Assembly (NCBI GenBank): GCA_900768105.1
Contig: CAAGBQ010000055.1
Location: forward strand, 1 to 64,000
DNA length: 64,000 nt
DNA from: Oscillospiraceae bacterium
GTDB lineage: Bacteria > Bacillota > Clostridia > Oscillospirales > Ruminococcaceae
Direction: 5' to 3'
Position numbers and translations under genes: made by a program
Shown: piece by piece, positions 8,305 through 17,325 of the stretch
Layout of the letters: each line of letters begins with the position of its first letter
Position numbering within the stretch: position 1 is the stretch's first letter
The notes under the pieces: generated by a model
Database searches by the model: none
Told to the model about the DNA's origin: nothing
The model's input: the letters and a program-made list of their open reading frames with translations, nothing else

Positions 8305-11300
8305 ATGAAAAAATTCCTGTCGTTATTGCTTGCGGCAATAATGATGCTTTCAGTTTTGCCCATTTCGGCGTTCGCCGATATGCAAGGCATCGACTTTGCG
8401 CCAATCGGAGCGCGGGGCGAGCCGGCACAGGAACAGCCTGCCGAGCATGAGCAAATATCTGAAGCGCCGGAACAGCGGGAAGAATCCGGCGAAGAAATAG
8501 AAGAAAGCGTGTTTTTGGCTGCGCCGGCGGCGAATGGTTCAGCACCTGCACCAAGTGCCGAAAATGGTTTTGTTGAAGAAATATATTTTCCTGTTTCCGC
8601 AAAAAGGTCTTTGGGAAACGACCTTGAGCGTATTCAAGGCTTTACTTTTGACAAAAATGTAACAAGCTATGATTCCGTTGTTTTGCCGGATATTGCAGGA
8701 ACGCTCGGGCAAGCCTCCGTCTATATCGGAATTACTGTTCCGGAAAGTTATGTCGCCGGAACGGAAGAACTTTATTATCAGCTCTATTTTGACGGTGTAG
8801 CATCGGGTAAGTTGACCAAAATTAAAACAGCAATGACGAGGGTTGTAAGCTTGTTTCCGATGAAACAAGTAGAAGTCGGCAAATGGAGAACCCTGACCGT
8901 TCAGGTGGGAATACTTGATTCTACAAAAAAGAATTATAAGTTCTTTGATGCTTATGAATTCCACCTTACCCGTCAGGCTTCAATAAAGACGCTTGCAATT
9001 TCTTCTGCCGGAAAAAGCCTTACTATAAATCCTGCACCCGATTTTACAAATGAGCCTTATGTCCGCGATTACTATATTGTAACATCGGAAAGCAGCATTG
9101 ACCTTAATATTACTCCGTCCACGGGCGCGAAAATATATTTGGGAGAAAGTGAGATTGAAGGTAAAAAGAATGTAAACATCGACCTTGAACCTTACCGTAC
9201 CGGAGAAAATTCGGCCAAACTTCCCGTAACAATAAGGCATGACAGCGGCGTTGTAAAATCCGAAACCACATATAATATATATGTAAGCGACAAAGATTAC
9301 ACTCCGGTTATCACAGAGCAGCCGAAAAATACTGTGGTCGAAAAGACCGATAAGATTCCTCTTGCGGTTGAAGCCACAATAGAGGATGGCGGAAGTTTGA
9401 GTTATCAATGGTATTTGGTGTCGAGCAATGGTTTGGCAAAGAAAATTGAAGGCGCTACCGAAGCAAAATATTTTCCTTCGACAGAATATGCCGGAAAAAG
9501 CAAATACTATTGTGTAGTAACAAATACCATGGAGGGAGTACCGTATATGGATACCTCCGAAACAGCGGAATATGAAGTAAAGCTTACATATCTTACCGCA
9601 CCGAAAAGCTATATTAGAAGCAACAACGGATATTCTTTTTATGAAAACGGTCGCCCATGGTTGGTGGTTGGCGTGGCGGACAAAAGTTCCGATAACTCCG
9701 ATAACGATACATTTGAAGGTCATGACATATATAAAGAAATAAAGGTTGCAATTTACAGGACGGACAAGGACGAATCCACAGGCGGCGAGCTTGTTGCCGA
9801 AATCGGTTTTCCGAAGGCAGAAGAAGTCAATTACAGAATGTACCACAAAATGCTTTCTCCGCAATCCGTAAAGGGCACTTGGTATTATTATGCGGTCATA
9901 ACTTTTTCCAAAGAGGGATTTGAGGATGCGACGGGCACTTCGGAGCCTATTGCCATTACATTTAGCGAAATCGGAGGGCTTATTACAGGTCTTGAAGGTT
10001 CCGGTTCCGCTGCCGATCCATTCCTTGTTCATAATCAGCAGGAGCTTGAATATGTAAAAAGCATGGTAGAAGGCAAAAACGGAACGGCATATGATTTTGC
10101 CGGACAGACCATTGCGTTTGCGAACGATATTTCACTTTCCGTGGATTGGCAACCTATCGGCGGCCTTAGGGAAGGTGCAAGTGAAAAGGACAGAGGTTTT
10201 GGACTTTTGCCGTTTGCAGGTATAATTGATGGGCACGGATATACCCTTACTATTGCCGATAACGGAAAGTGCCTCCTTAAATATGTTCGTAATGCCACAG
10301 TAAAAAATCTTAATATAAAAGGAAGCCACATCCGAAGCAATGGTCTGGTAGAAAAATATATAGTGGACTATGGCGCAGATGCTAAATATGACGGACAGGT
10401 GTCAGAAAAAACCGCAACCATAGATATTGAGAATGTCACTATAAAATCCGGCACAAAAATTTTAATGTCCGGCTTTATCAGCGGCTATGCCTCCGGAGCA
10501 AATACAGTTAATATTACGAATTGTGTGGTTGAAAAAGGTGTCGTAATAGGGGATGACGGTACTTGGGGAGAAGTTGATGACGACGAGTTCGAGTATGAAT
10601 ATGTAGGAAATCTGAATCACAAAGATTGCATTGGTTCTTTCGCAGGTTCGTTTAACGGAACAGTTAAAAACAGTGTGAGTTACGCTACCGTTTATGGCAG
10701 AAACCATGTTGGCGGTTTTGTTGGTATGAAGGGTCAATCGATGGGTTCGTGCGATTTTGTGAACAATGCGTTTTTCGGTAAGGTAATAGCAAGCGGTGAC
10801 GGCGCGGGCGGAATTGTAGGAAGCGGTTATGGCGGCGCAAGCGGCACGCCTATGGTACAGATACATAATTGCTATGTTGATGCCGAAATCGTAGGCAACG
10901 ACAGAGTCGGTGGCATCATCGGTGAAGAAGGCGGACACAAAGATAATGTTGATGAAGGCGATGTTTACGGCGTAAGGGGCGTTGTTTCCGTTTCAGAAAC
11001 ACATTTCTACGGAAAGGTTTCCGCAAAAGGCAGTTATGTTGGCGGTATTATCGGATACTTTAATGATTTTACCAAAAAAACCGGAGAAGCAAGCAACTTC
11101 TTTATTGATACCTGCGGAACCGATAAAGCAATCGGCGGCGTTGCCGATGGCAATGAGGTTGTTGGCGAAGAGCTTTACGGCATGGCTTTTTCTAAAAAGG
11201 AATTTGAAGATGGCACTATAAACGCAAAGTTGAACGCTTCTGAAACCCCATACAGAAGCTATTATGGTTATTCGGAATGGGTTCAGGCAGAAAAATACCC

Positions 11301-11646
11301 TGTTCTCGACGGTACCGCGCCCGCTGCTGAAGCAAAAATTGCCGCAATCGGCACAGTTACCAGGGAAAGCGGTGACGCAATAAGAGCCGCAAGAAACGCA
11401 TACGATGCCCTTTCCAAGGAGCAAAAAAAACTTGTTTCCAAAGAAGCTTACAATACTCTTGTAAAGGCGGAGGCCGATTATGCAAGACTTATGCGCATAA
11501 ATGAGGACAGCAAGCCTATTCATATCAGCGCAAAAGGCGAAAGCAAGGGAGAGCAGAACCCAAATACCGGCGCATCGGCTTTGAGCATTGCTCCCGCAAT
11601 GCTCGTGCTCGCGGTGGCGGCGCCCGTGCTCAAAAAACGCGGCTGA
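8305..11646 (+). CDS. Large cell-surface protein with Ig-like and GLUG repeats
   Basis: 1113 residues. A signal peptide ends near ISAFA. It is followed by an acidic Pro/Glu spacer, beta-rich modules, an Ig-like domain (about 330-440, with the typical W...YYCVV pattern), and a right-handed beta-helix region. That region has GLUG-type repeats at about 790-960 (VGGFVG, AGGIVG, VGGIIG twice). The C-terminus has NPNTGA, a hydrophobic stretch and KKRG, like a non-LPxTG sortase signal. The true start is 8305 with AGGAGG eight bases upstream; the upstream in-frame ATG at 8266 lacks one. Likely an adhesin or surface-interaction protein (inference). It is monocistronic, with its own promoter and terminator. 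Confidence 0.85.
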   Translation: MKKFLSLLLAAIMMLSVLPISAFADMQGIDFAPIGARGEPAQEQPAEHEQISEAPEQREESGEEIEESVFLAAPAANGSAPAPSAENGFVEEIYFPVSAKRSLGNDLERIQGFTFDKNVTSYDSVVLPDIAGTLGQASVYIGITVPESYVAGTEELYYQLYFDGVASGKLTKIKTAMTRVVSLFPMKQVEVGKWRTLTVQVGILDSTKKNYKFFDAYEFHLTRQASIKTLAISSAGKSLTINPAPDFTNEPYVRDYYIVTSESSIDLNITPSTGAKIYLGESEIEGKKNVNIDLEPYRTGENSAKLPVTIRHDSGVVKSETTYNIYVSDKDYTPVITEQPKNTVVEKTDKIPLAVEATIEDGGSLSYQWYLVSSNGLAKKIEGATEAKYFPSTEYAGKSKYYCVVTNTMEGVPYMDTSETAEYEVKLTYLTAPKSYIRSNNGYSFYENGRPWLVVGVADKSSDNSDNDTFEGHDIYKEIKVAIYRTDKDESTGGELVAEIGFPKAEEVNYRMYHKMLSPQSVKGTWYYYAVITFSKEGFEDATGTSEPIAITFSEIGGLITGLEGSGSAADPFLVHNQQELEYVKSMVEGKNGTAYDFAGQTIAFANDISLSVDWQPIGGLREGASEKDRGFGLLPFAGIIDGHGYTLTIADNGKCLLKYVRNATVKNLNIKGSHIRSNGLVEKYIVDYGADAKYDGQVSEKTATIDIENVTIKSGTKILMSGFISGYASGANTVNITNCVVEKGVVIGDDGTWGEVDDDEFEYEYVGNLNHKDCIGSFAGSFNGTVKNSVSYATVYGRNHVGGFVGMKGQSMGSCDFVNNAFFGKVIASGDGAGGIVGSGYGGASGTPMVQIHNCYVDAEIVGNDRVGGIIGEEGGHKDNVDEGDVYGVRGVVSVSETHFYGKVSAKGSYVGGIIGYFNDFTKKTGEASNFFIDTCGTDKAIGGVADGNEVVGEELYGMAFSKKEFEDGTINAKLNASETPYRSYYGYSEWVQAEKYPVLDGTAPAAEAKIAAIGTVTRESGDAIRAARNAYDALSKEQKKLVSKEAYNTLVKAEADYARLMRINEDSKPIHISAKGESKGEQNPNTGASALSIAPAMLVLAVAAPVLKKRG

Positions 11647-11697
11647 TTAAATCAGAGTATAACTTCTTCTTTCATTTTTTGTATTGCAAACAGCGGC

Positions 11698-11745
11698 AAA
11701 ATCCCTTTCGCACCGGTTAGGTGTGAAAGGGATTTTGTTTTTTGC
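11698..11745 (+). terminator. Terminator between surface protein and ylbJ
   Basis: A 17-bp stem (AAAATCCCTTTCGCACC with its complement) is followed by TTTGTTTTTT. It overlaps the 3' end of the convergent ylbJ-like gene. Confidence 0.85.
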
Positions 11746-12841
11746 ATCTGCAAAAAAGCTTGCGCAGCAGCGGTTCGCTTTCACTTTTCGGCGGTACGAG
11801 GGAAAGAAGAAAAAGTGCCGCCATGCAAAGAAGGCTTACCGCAACGGGCGCAGAGGCGGAGAGAACGGCGTTTATATTTCCTCCGCGTGCGGAAAAGGCA
11901 GCGGCGCTTTCGCCGGAAAACGCAAAAAATATTTTGAGAAGTATTGCGGAAATTGCTGCGGCGACCGGCCGTGAAAGCAAAAACGGGATAAGCGAAATGC
12001 GGCTTTCCTCCGTTACGGCGGCCACTTGCAGCATAACCGAAACGCCGGAGAAAGCGGAAATTACTCCCGCCGCAATAATTGCGGCCGTGCCGCCGATTGC
12101 GCCGCAGGCGGCACAGCCCGCAGTTACCTCAAAAAAGCCCGCAAAAAGCGCTTTATAAAGCGGAGAATTGCAGATGTGGGTGAAAAAATAGCCCTGTTCG
12201 CAAACGCCGAGCACGCCGCAGGCAATCACAATAAATGCGCACATCCGGAAGCAGCTTTCTGCCGCAGATATTACGGATTCTATTATACAGGCGGCGGTGC
12301 TGCCGCCGGCGGCGCTTTTTTGTGCAGAGGGCGGCGCTTTTTTCGCAAAAAAGGCGCCCGCAGCGGCGATTATTATTGCGGAAGCGGCCTGCGCTAAAAG
12401 AAGAGATATTCCCGCTTTTGCGCTGCCGAGCATTGCACCGCCCACCGCCGCAATAAGGAACGGCGGACCGGGGTTTACGCAAAAGGTGAGCATCCGCGAA
12501 GCGCTTTTTTGCGAAAGACAACCGGTCGTTACGGCGTCGTTTATGCACTTTGCCGCGGCGGGATAGCCGCCGATTGCCGCCGCAAGCAAAATACCTCCTG
12601 CGCTTTCCGGAATCTTCAACAGCTTTGTAACCGGTCGCAGCGCCGAGGAAAGAAAATCTGCGGCGGCGCTTTTGCAAATAAAAATCGAAAGCGCCATAAA
12701 GGGGAAAAGTGATGGAATAACCGCTCCGGAACAGAGCGAAAGCCCACGGCGGATTCCGTCGGAAAGATTACCGCTGTCAAAAAGCAAAATTATACCGAGT
12801 CCGCCGGCACAAATGGCGGTAAAAAGGTTCTTTTTGTTCAA
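11717..12841 (-). CDS. ylbJ: YlbJ-like sporulation integral membrane protein
   Basis: 374 residues with about eight to ten hydrophobic segments and two Gate (nucleoside-recognition) type repeats. The stretch GAVIPSLFPFMALS near residue 40 and the first-repeat motif FCVNPGPPFLIAAVG fit the YlbJ family, which is needed for spore cortex formation in Bacillus. The start is TTG at 12841 with a weak ribosome binding site (AGCGGGA). The C-terminal codons overlap the terminator of the convergent surface-protein gene. GC is higher than in the neighbours because of Ala/Gly-rich membrane segments. Confidence 0.8.
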   Translation of the reverse strand: MNKKNLFTAICAGGLGIILLFDSGNLSDGIRRGLSLCSGAVIPSLFPFMALSIFICKSAAADFLSSALRPVTKLLKIPESAGGILLAAAIGGYPAAAKCINDAVTTGCLSQKSASRMLTFCVNPGPPFLIAAVGGAMLGSAKAGISLLLAQAASAIIIAAAGAFFAKKAPPSAQKSAAGGSTAACIIESVISAAESCFRMCAFIVIACGVLGVCEQGYFFTHICNSPLYKALFAGFFEVTAGCAACGAIGGTAAIIAAGVISAFSGVSVMLQVAAVTEESRISLIPFLLSRPVAAAISAILLKIFFAFSGESAAAFSARGGNINAVLSASAPVAVSLLCMAALFLLSLVPPKSESEPLLRKLFCRCKKQNPFHT

Positions 12842-12876
12842 AAAATCCCGCTTTCATAAACGAATTTTTGCACAGC

Positions 12877-12905
12877 TTGATAGGAAAACTGTAATATGAT
12901 AAAAT
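12877..12905 (+). promoter_or_regulatory. Promoter of the alpha-toroid lipoprotein
   Basis: TTGATA, 17 bases, TAAAAT, ending 40 bases before the TTG start. Confidence 0.65.
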
Positions 12906-12945
12906 ATATGAAAAAGCTTTCGTTTATAGAAAGGGGATTTTTTCT

Positions 12946-13896
12946 TTGAAAAGGATAATTGCCGCAGTTTTGGCGCTGCTTATATTGCTTTCCGCCTGCG
13001 GAAAGCAGACCATAGGAACGGATTATGATTTTTCTCCGATAATTGAGAAAACGATAAAGCAGGTTGCGGATATTGCGCCAAGCCCCACGCATGACAGCAT
13101 TTACGGAGAATGGTCTGTAATAAATGCAGCGAGAAGCAAGGCGAATATCCCGCAAAGTTGGTTTGACGAATATTATAGCAATCTTTGCACGGCGGTGAAG
13201 GAATCGAACGGAGTATTGAGCACAACGAAAAATACGGAGTATTCGCGGGCGATAATCGCTCTTTCCGCAATCGGAAAAAATCCGGCGGATACGGCAGGTC
13301 ACAACCTCTTTTCACATTATATGACTATGGAGGAAATATCGAAGCAGGGAATTTCCGGAGTGATTTTTGCGCTTATCGCCCTTGACTGTATGGATTATCC
13401 GTTGCCGCAAGGTTCGGAGGTGACCCGCGAAGCGCTGGTAAACTATATTCTTGAAAATGAGTGCGAAGGCGGCGGCTGGGCAATAATCGGAGATTCCGCA
13501 GATGTTGATGTTACTGCGCAGACATTGCAGGCTCTTGCACCGCACACGGATGACGAAAGAGCTGCCGCCGCCGCAAACCGCGCAGTGGAGCTGCTTTCCT
13601 CCCTGCAAAATGACGAAGGCGGTTTTTATGCGTGGCAAGGAATAAATTCACAAACCACGGCGCAGGTGATAATTGCACTTACATCCTTGGGCATAAATCC
13701 ACGAACGGACGAACGCTTTATTAAAAAGGATGGTTGGACCGGTTCGTTCCTGATGAAATATTACCTCGGCAACGGAAGCTTTTGCCACACCATAGGTAAC
13801 GGAGCGGACGCTATGGCAACCGACCAATGCGTGCAGTCGCTGATTTCCATAAAGTTGCTTGACGACGGCGAAGGGACCTTCTATAATTTTAGATAA
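12946..13896 (+). CDS. Lipoprotein with squalene-cyclase/prenyltransferase-like repeats
   Basis: 316 residues. The signal ends in a lipobox (LLSAC, Cys at about 18). The mature part has repeated helical hairpins with GG-W/F-like turns (ECEGGGWAI, NDEGGFYAW, LGNGSFCHT) and TAQTLQAL/TTAQVIIAL helices. This is the alpha-alpha toroid pattern of terpenoid cyclases and protein prenyltransferases. Extracytoplasmic Firmicute versions occur as substrate-binding or scaffold parts, sometimes near cobalamin uptake genes; no such neighbour is present here. The start is TTG with AAGGGGA upstream. No catalytic DxDD motif is visible, so cyclase activity is unlikely. Confidence 0.75.
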   Translation: MKRIIAAVLALLILLSACGKQTIGTDYDFSPIIEKTIKQVADIAPSPTHDSIYGEWSVINAARSKANIPQSWFDEYYSNLCTAVKESNGVLSTTKNTEYSRAIIALSAIGKNPADTAGHNLFSHYMTMEEISKQGISGVIFALIALDCMDYPLPQGSEVTREALVNYILENECEGGGWAIIGDSADVDVTAQTLQALAPHTDDERAAAAANRAVELLSSLQNDEGGFYAWQGINSQTTAQVIIALTSLGINPRTDERFIKKDGWTGSFLMKYYLGNGSFCHTIGNGADAMATDQCVQSLISIKLLDDGEGTFYNFR

Positions 13897-13897
13897 A

Positions 13898-13927
13898 GCA
13901 AAAAAGGGAGCCAAGCTCCCTTTTTGC
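13898..13927. terminator. Bidirectional terminator
   Basis: GCAAAAAAGGGAGC/GCTCCCTTTTTGC stem with A and T tracts on both sides, between convergent genes. Confidence 0.85.
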
Positions 13928-13936
13928 GATATGCGT

Positions 13937-14521
13937 TTATTTTTTCTTTGGATTTTTCGGACGCTTTTTCCGCACGGTATAACCCATTTGACCAAGCTTT
14001 TTTCCCTGTGCAAAATATTCGCCGTGGGAATAGAACATAACTCCCGCTTTGCGAAGGTCAAGCTTTCCCTTTTCATCAATATATTTTTCGTCCACATCAA
14101 CGGCGACTATTTCCGCAATAAACATATCGTGACTGCCAAGGCGCTTTATTTCCTTTACTTTGCACTCAAGAGAAATCGGGCTTTGGTCGATAAGCGGCGC
14201 TTTTACCGCGGAAGCTTCTATGGCGGTAAGCTTCATTTCCGCAAATTTGTCCGTATCCTTGCCGGAACGCACCCCGCAAAAATCGGCTGCGCGGGTAAGC
14301 TCCGCGGTGGTTATATTTATTACAAACTCTTTGCTTCCTTCAATCAAATGATGGCTGAATCTTTCCGGACGGATTGAAACATAGGTCATGGGCGGAACGG
14401 AATTGATTATGCCGGTCCACGCAACGGTAAGCACATTCGGCTGCTCAACGGTGCCGCAGGTTACAAGTGCGGCAGGAGCGGGAGCGAGAAGCGTGCCGGG
14501 TTTCCAAATTTGTTTTGACAT
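13937..14521 (-). CDS. Flavin reductase-like FMN-binding split-barrel protein
   Basis: 194 residues matching the flavoredoxin/flavin reductase-like family: N-terminal PGTLLAPAPAALVTCG, then NVLTVAWTGIINSVPPMTYVSIRPERFSHHLI and FVINITT, which form the FMN-binding split barrel. It probably uses FMN as a redox cofactor; the partner is unknown. The start at 14521 has GGAGG six bases upstream; a longer open frame to 14989 has no support. The C-terminus is very basic (KKRPKNPKKK). It is a single gene with its own promoter, divergent from the HAD gene. Confidence 0.88.
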   Translation of the reverse strand: MSKQIWKPGTLLAPAPAALVTCGTVEQPNVLTVAWTGIINSVPPMTYVSIRPERFSHHLIEGSKEFVINITTAELTRAADFCGVRSGKDTDKFAEMKLTAIEASAVKAPLIDQSPISLECKVKEIKRLGSHDMFIAEIVAVDVDEKYIDEKGKLDLRKAGVMFYSHGEYFAQGKKLGQMGYTVRKKRPKNPKKK

Positions 14522-14552
14522 AATATCCTCCAAAAAATTTGTTGTAAAACTG

Positions 14553-14581
14553 ATTATAGCATTATTCTGCCGCCGCCGCAA
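14553..14581 (-). promoter_or_regulatory. Promoter of the flavin reductase-like gene
   Basis: On the minus strand, TTGCGG, 17 bases, and a perfect TATAAT. Confidence 0.6.
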
Positions 14582-14617
14582 GAGAGCGATGGCGCAGCGG
14601 CGGTAAAGGAGCAAAAA

Positions 14618-15304
14618 ATGATAGAATATATTTTTATCGACCTTGACGAAACCTTGCTTGATTTCAAAAGAGCGGAAAGAGAAGCCGTAGCAATGGCGCT
14701 TAAACATTTTGGAATTGAGCCGGAGGAAAACACGCTTGCGCTTTACAGCAGGCTTAACCTTGCCCAGTGGAAGCTGCTGGAGCAGCAAAAGCTTACTTTG
14801 CCGGAAGTAAAGCAGCGTCGGTTTGAGCTGCTTTTTGAAGAATTGGGCAGCACAGCTTCGCCGAATGCCGCCGCAGAATATTATGAAGAATGTCTTGCAG
14901 AAAGCGCCTATCCGCTTTCCGGAGCGGAGGAAGCACTTGAAAAGCTTTGCGGTGGCTATCGTCTGTTTTTGGCTTCTAACGGAACACAAAAGGTTCAGGA
15001 ACGCAGGCTGCTAAAAACAGGCTTCGGAAAATACTTCGAAAAAGCTTTCGTTTCAGAAGAAATAGGATTTTTTAAACCGGATAGACGATATTTCGATACC
15101 TGCTTTAAGCAGATAAGCGGTTTTGACAAATCAAAAGCGGTAATGGTCGGCGACAGTATTTCCTCGGATATATCCGGAGGTGAAAATGCAGGAATAAGAA
15201 CAGTGTGGTTGAATCGCTTCGAAATAAAAAACGAAAGCGAAATCAAGCCCGACTATGAAATTTCCGATATTTCGGAGCTGCCGGAGCTTATAAAAAATAT
15301 TTAA
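14618..15304 (+). CDS. HAD hydrolase, YjjG-type nucleotidase
   Basis: 228 residues. HAD motif I FIDLDETLLDF (nucleophile D8, acid D10), motif II ASNGT, motif III Lys in FFKPD, and motif IV GDSISSDISGG are all present, with a helical cap between motifs I and II. Sequence style fits the YjjG/YfnB subfamily, which dephosphorylates noncanonical pyrimidine nucleotides; substrate is inferred. AAAGGAG lies seven bases before the ATG. A terminator follows. Confidence 0.88.
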   Translation: MIEYIFIDLDETLLDFKRAEREAVAMALKHFGIEPEENTLALYSRLNLAQWKLLEQQKLTLPEVKQRRFELLFEELGSTASPNAAAEYYEECLAESAYPLSGAEEALEKLCGGYRLFLASNGTQKVQERRLLKTGFGKYFEKAFVSEEIGFFKPDRRYFDTCFKQISGFDKSKAVMVGDSISSDISGGENAGIRTVWLNRFEIKNESEIKPDYEISDISELPELIKNI

Positions 15305-15311
15305 ATCTGCG

Positions 15312-15342
15312 CAGCGGCAATCTTGCCGCTGTATTTTTTTAT
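15312..15342 (+). terminator. Terminator of the HAD gene
   Basis: CAGCGGCAA/TTGCCGCTG stem followed by TATTTTTTTATTTTT. Confidence 0.85.
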
Positions 15343-15374
15343 TTTTCCTGGGGAAACTATTTCGGGTGAAGAAA

Positions 15375-15782
15375 ATGAACGATTACAAAAAAGACGGAAT
15401 AGTTTTTGCGGCGGGCGCCGCCGGATATACCCTGCTTGAAATGCTGTGGCGCGGCCACAGCCATTGGAGCATGGCGGCGGCGGGCGGGCTTTCGCTTTTG
15501 TTGCTTTCAAAGGTGTTCCATAAGCTTGCCGCCGCGCCGATTTATTTTAAATCCATAATCGGCGGCGGAATAATAACCGTTATTGAATTTTGCTTCGGTG
15601 CGGTGTTTAATCTCGGCCTTGGTATGCATGTTTGGGATTATTCCGGAGTAAAGGGCAATATTCTTGGGCAGATTTGTCCGGTTTATACGGTGCTCTGGTG
15701 TCTTATCTGTGCGCCGGTATCTTATTTTCAGCAAAAAATCGAAGAGGGCAAAATAAAATTTTCCAAAAAGGCGCTCCCGTAA
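15375..15782 (+). CDS. CmpB-type putative ABC transporter membrane protein
   Basis: 135 residues with four hydrophobic segments. It resembles the CmpB-like putative ABC permease family (PF06541), with the WDYSG motif near residue 92 and the N-GQICPVYTVLW-like segment after it. These are small membrane proteins common in Firmicutes with no firm function. The ATG at 15375 (GGTGA just upstream) is preferred over an in-frame GTG at 15366. Confidence 0.7.
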   Translation: MNDYKKDGIVFAAGAAGYTLLEMLWRGHSHWSMAAAGGLSLLLLSKVFHKLAAAPIYFKSIIGGGIITVIEFCFGAVFNLGLGMHVWDYSGVKGNILGQICPVYTVLWCLICAPVSYFQQKIEEGKIKFSKKALP

Positions 15783-15831
15783 AAATGAATATGAGCCGCC
15801 TTTGGTGGAAGAATAGTATCGAGGTGAGTCT

Positions 15832-16038
15832 ATGGATAAGAACGGAAAAGAGCTTCCCGCAGGGTTTGGAATGGCGCTTGCGCAGGACCCTAATGCAATG
15901 CGCTACTTCGCGTCGCTGTCGCCCATGCAGCAGGAGCGTGTTATCACGCAGATACACACCATTGGCTCGAAGCAGGAAATGCGCCATTTTGTCGCATCAA
16001 TGCGGAATGCGGATTCCGGGCGGATTGAAACGCTTTGA
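15832..16038 (+). CDS. Small conserved protein of unknown function
   Basis: 68 residues with GAGGTGA before the ATG. The sequence (GFGMALAQDPNAMRYFASL, then QQERVITQIHTIGSKQEMRHFV) is a helical soluble domain. I recall similar short proteins in Clostridia but no function. No signal peptide and no cysteine. It may be cotranscribed with the membrane protein 49 bases upstream. Confidence 0.7.
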   Translation: MDKNGKELPAGFGMALAQDPNAMRYFASLSPMQQERVITQIHTIGSKQEMRHFVASMRNADSGRIETL

Positions 16039-16142
16039 AATACGCCGCTCTTTCGGCAAAGCGGAACGGTGCTTTGCCGTGGGTACATATCACCCCTTTA
16101 CCGTGCTCGGAATAAAATGGAGTATCAGAAAGGGGGATACAT

Positions 16143-17216
16143 ATGCCAAAAGAAAGTCCTTGTTTTTTTCTTGGGTCAAACAGCCCAAAGGGATTTTATT
16201 CAAAATTTGACCAGCTTTTTAACTACAAAGAAGGCTGCCGCAGCGTGTTGATAAAAGGAGGCCCAGGAACGGGAAAATCCACCGTGCTCAAAAAAACAGC
16301 CTCGGTGCTCAAGGATAAGGGCGCGAGCACGGAGCTTATATATTGTACGGCGGATACGGATTCTCTTGACGCGATTATTACGGAGGACGGTGCCTTTTCC
16401 ATGCTTGATGCCACGCTTCCGCACGCGGCGGAGCCGAAATATCCCGGCGCTTATGAAGAAATCCTTGATTTTTCGGATTGCTGGGATAAATCTGTGCTTA
16501 AAAATAATGCAGAAAAAATAATGGCGCTTTTCGATGCTAACCGTGAACTGCATGCAAAGGCGCGCAAATATATTTCTTCCGCTGCGGAGCTTTTGGAAGA
16601 GGCGGCGCGCCTTTCTATGGAAACGCTTCTGCCGGAAAAGATAACCCGCACGGCAAACAGAATATGCGCAAGGGAATTCGGTAAAAAGCGCCGCCGCGCC
16701 GGAAAGGAAAAACTGCGTTTTTTAAGCGCCGTTACTGATAAAGGCGTCTTTATGTTCCAAAACACGCCAAAGCTGCTTTGTGATAAAATATATGTGGTAG
16801 AGGACGACTGCGGCGCGGCTTCACGGATATTTATGAATACGGTTCGGCGGATGGCGTTGGATTATGGATTCGATATAATCACCTGCCGCTGCGGAATTTT
16901 TCCCGGCGAAAAAAACGAGCATATATTTATTCCGGAAATCCGCCTCGGCTTTATGACCTCAAACCGACGCCACCCGATTTTGGCGCAACCGTACCGCGTG
17001 ATTCACGCAAAGCGCTTTTTGAGCGAAAAGCAAACCGGCAAAAGCAAGCTGCAAATTCGCTTTTGCCTTCGCACGGCTGCGGAGCTTTTAAGCGAAGCTT
17101 CCGCATTTATGAAAGAAGCAAAAGCCATCCACGACCGGCTTGAGGAAAAATACATTGCCGCAATGGATTTTGAAAAAGCGGAAAAGAAAGCAGCGGAATT
17201 TTTGAGTACGCTGTAA
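16143..17216 (+). CDS. P-loop ATPase, PRK06851 family
   Basis: 357 residues. Walker A KGGPGTGKST near residue 38 is followed by a nucleoside-triphosphatase-like core (TELIYCTADTDSLDAIIT) and a second half with VVEDDCGAASRIFM. This matches the PRK06851-type hypothetical ATPase family found in Clostridia and Bacillus. The function is unknown. AAAGGGGG precedes the ATG. The C-terminal 60 residues are coiled coil. It stands alone and ends at a terminator. Confidence 0.75.
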   Translation: MPKESPCFFLGSNSPKGFYSKFDQLFNYKEGCRSVLIKGGPGTGKSTVLKKTASVLKDKGASTELIYCTADTDSLDAIITEDGAFSMLDATLPHAAEPKYPGAYEEILDFSDCWDKSVLKNNAEKIMALFDANRELHAKARKYISSAAELLEEAARLSMETLLPEKITRTANRICAREFGKKRRRAGKEKLRFLSAVTDKGVFMFQNTPKLLCDKIYVVEDDCGAASRIFMNTVRRMALDYGFDIITCRCGIFPGEKNEHIFIPEIRLGFMTSNRRHPILAQPYRVIHAKRFLSEKQTGKSKLQIRFCLRTAAELLSEASAFMKEAKAIHDRLEEKYIAAMDFEKAEKKAAEFLSTL

Positions 17217-17228
17217 AAAATACTTGAT

Positions 17229-17268
17229 GCGCCCATTCAAATTATTTAAATGGGCGCTGTTTTTTTTC
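17229..17268 (+). terminator. Terminator of the PRK06851-type gene
   Basis: GCGCCCATT/AATGGGCGC stem, 11-base loop, then TGTTTTTTTT. Confidence 0.85.
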
Positions 17269-17325
17269 GCATAAGGATTTTTATTGCGCCAATATTAAAA
17301 ATATAAATTTTATGCAGAGGGATAT

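Noticed and set aside
8980..10032. 350-codon minus-strand open frame inside the surface protein gene
   Set aside because: Antisense of clear coding sequence with signal peptide, Ig and GLUG features on the plus strand.
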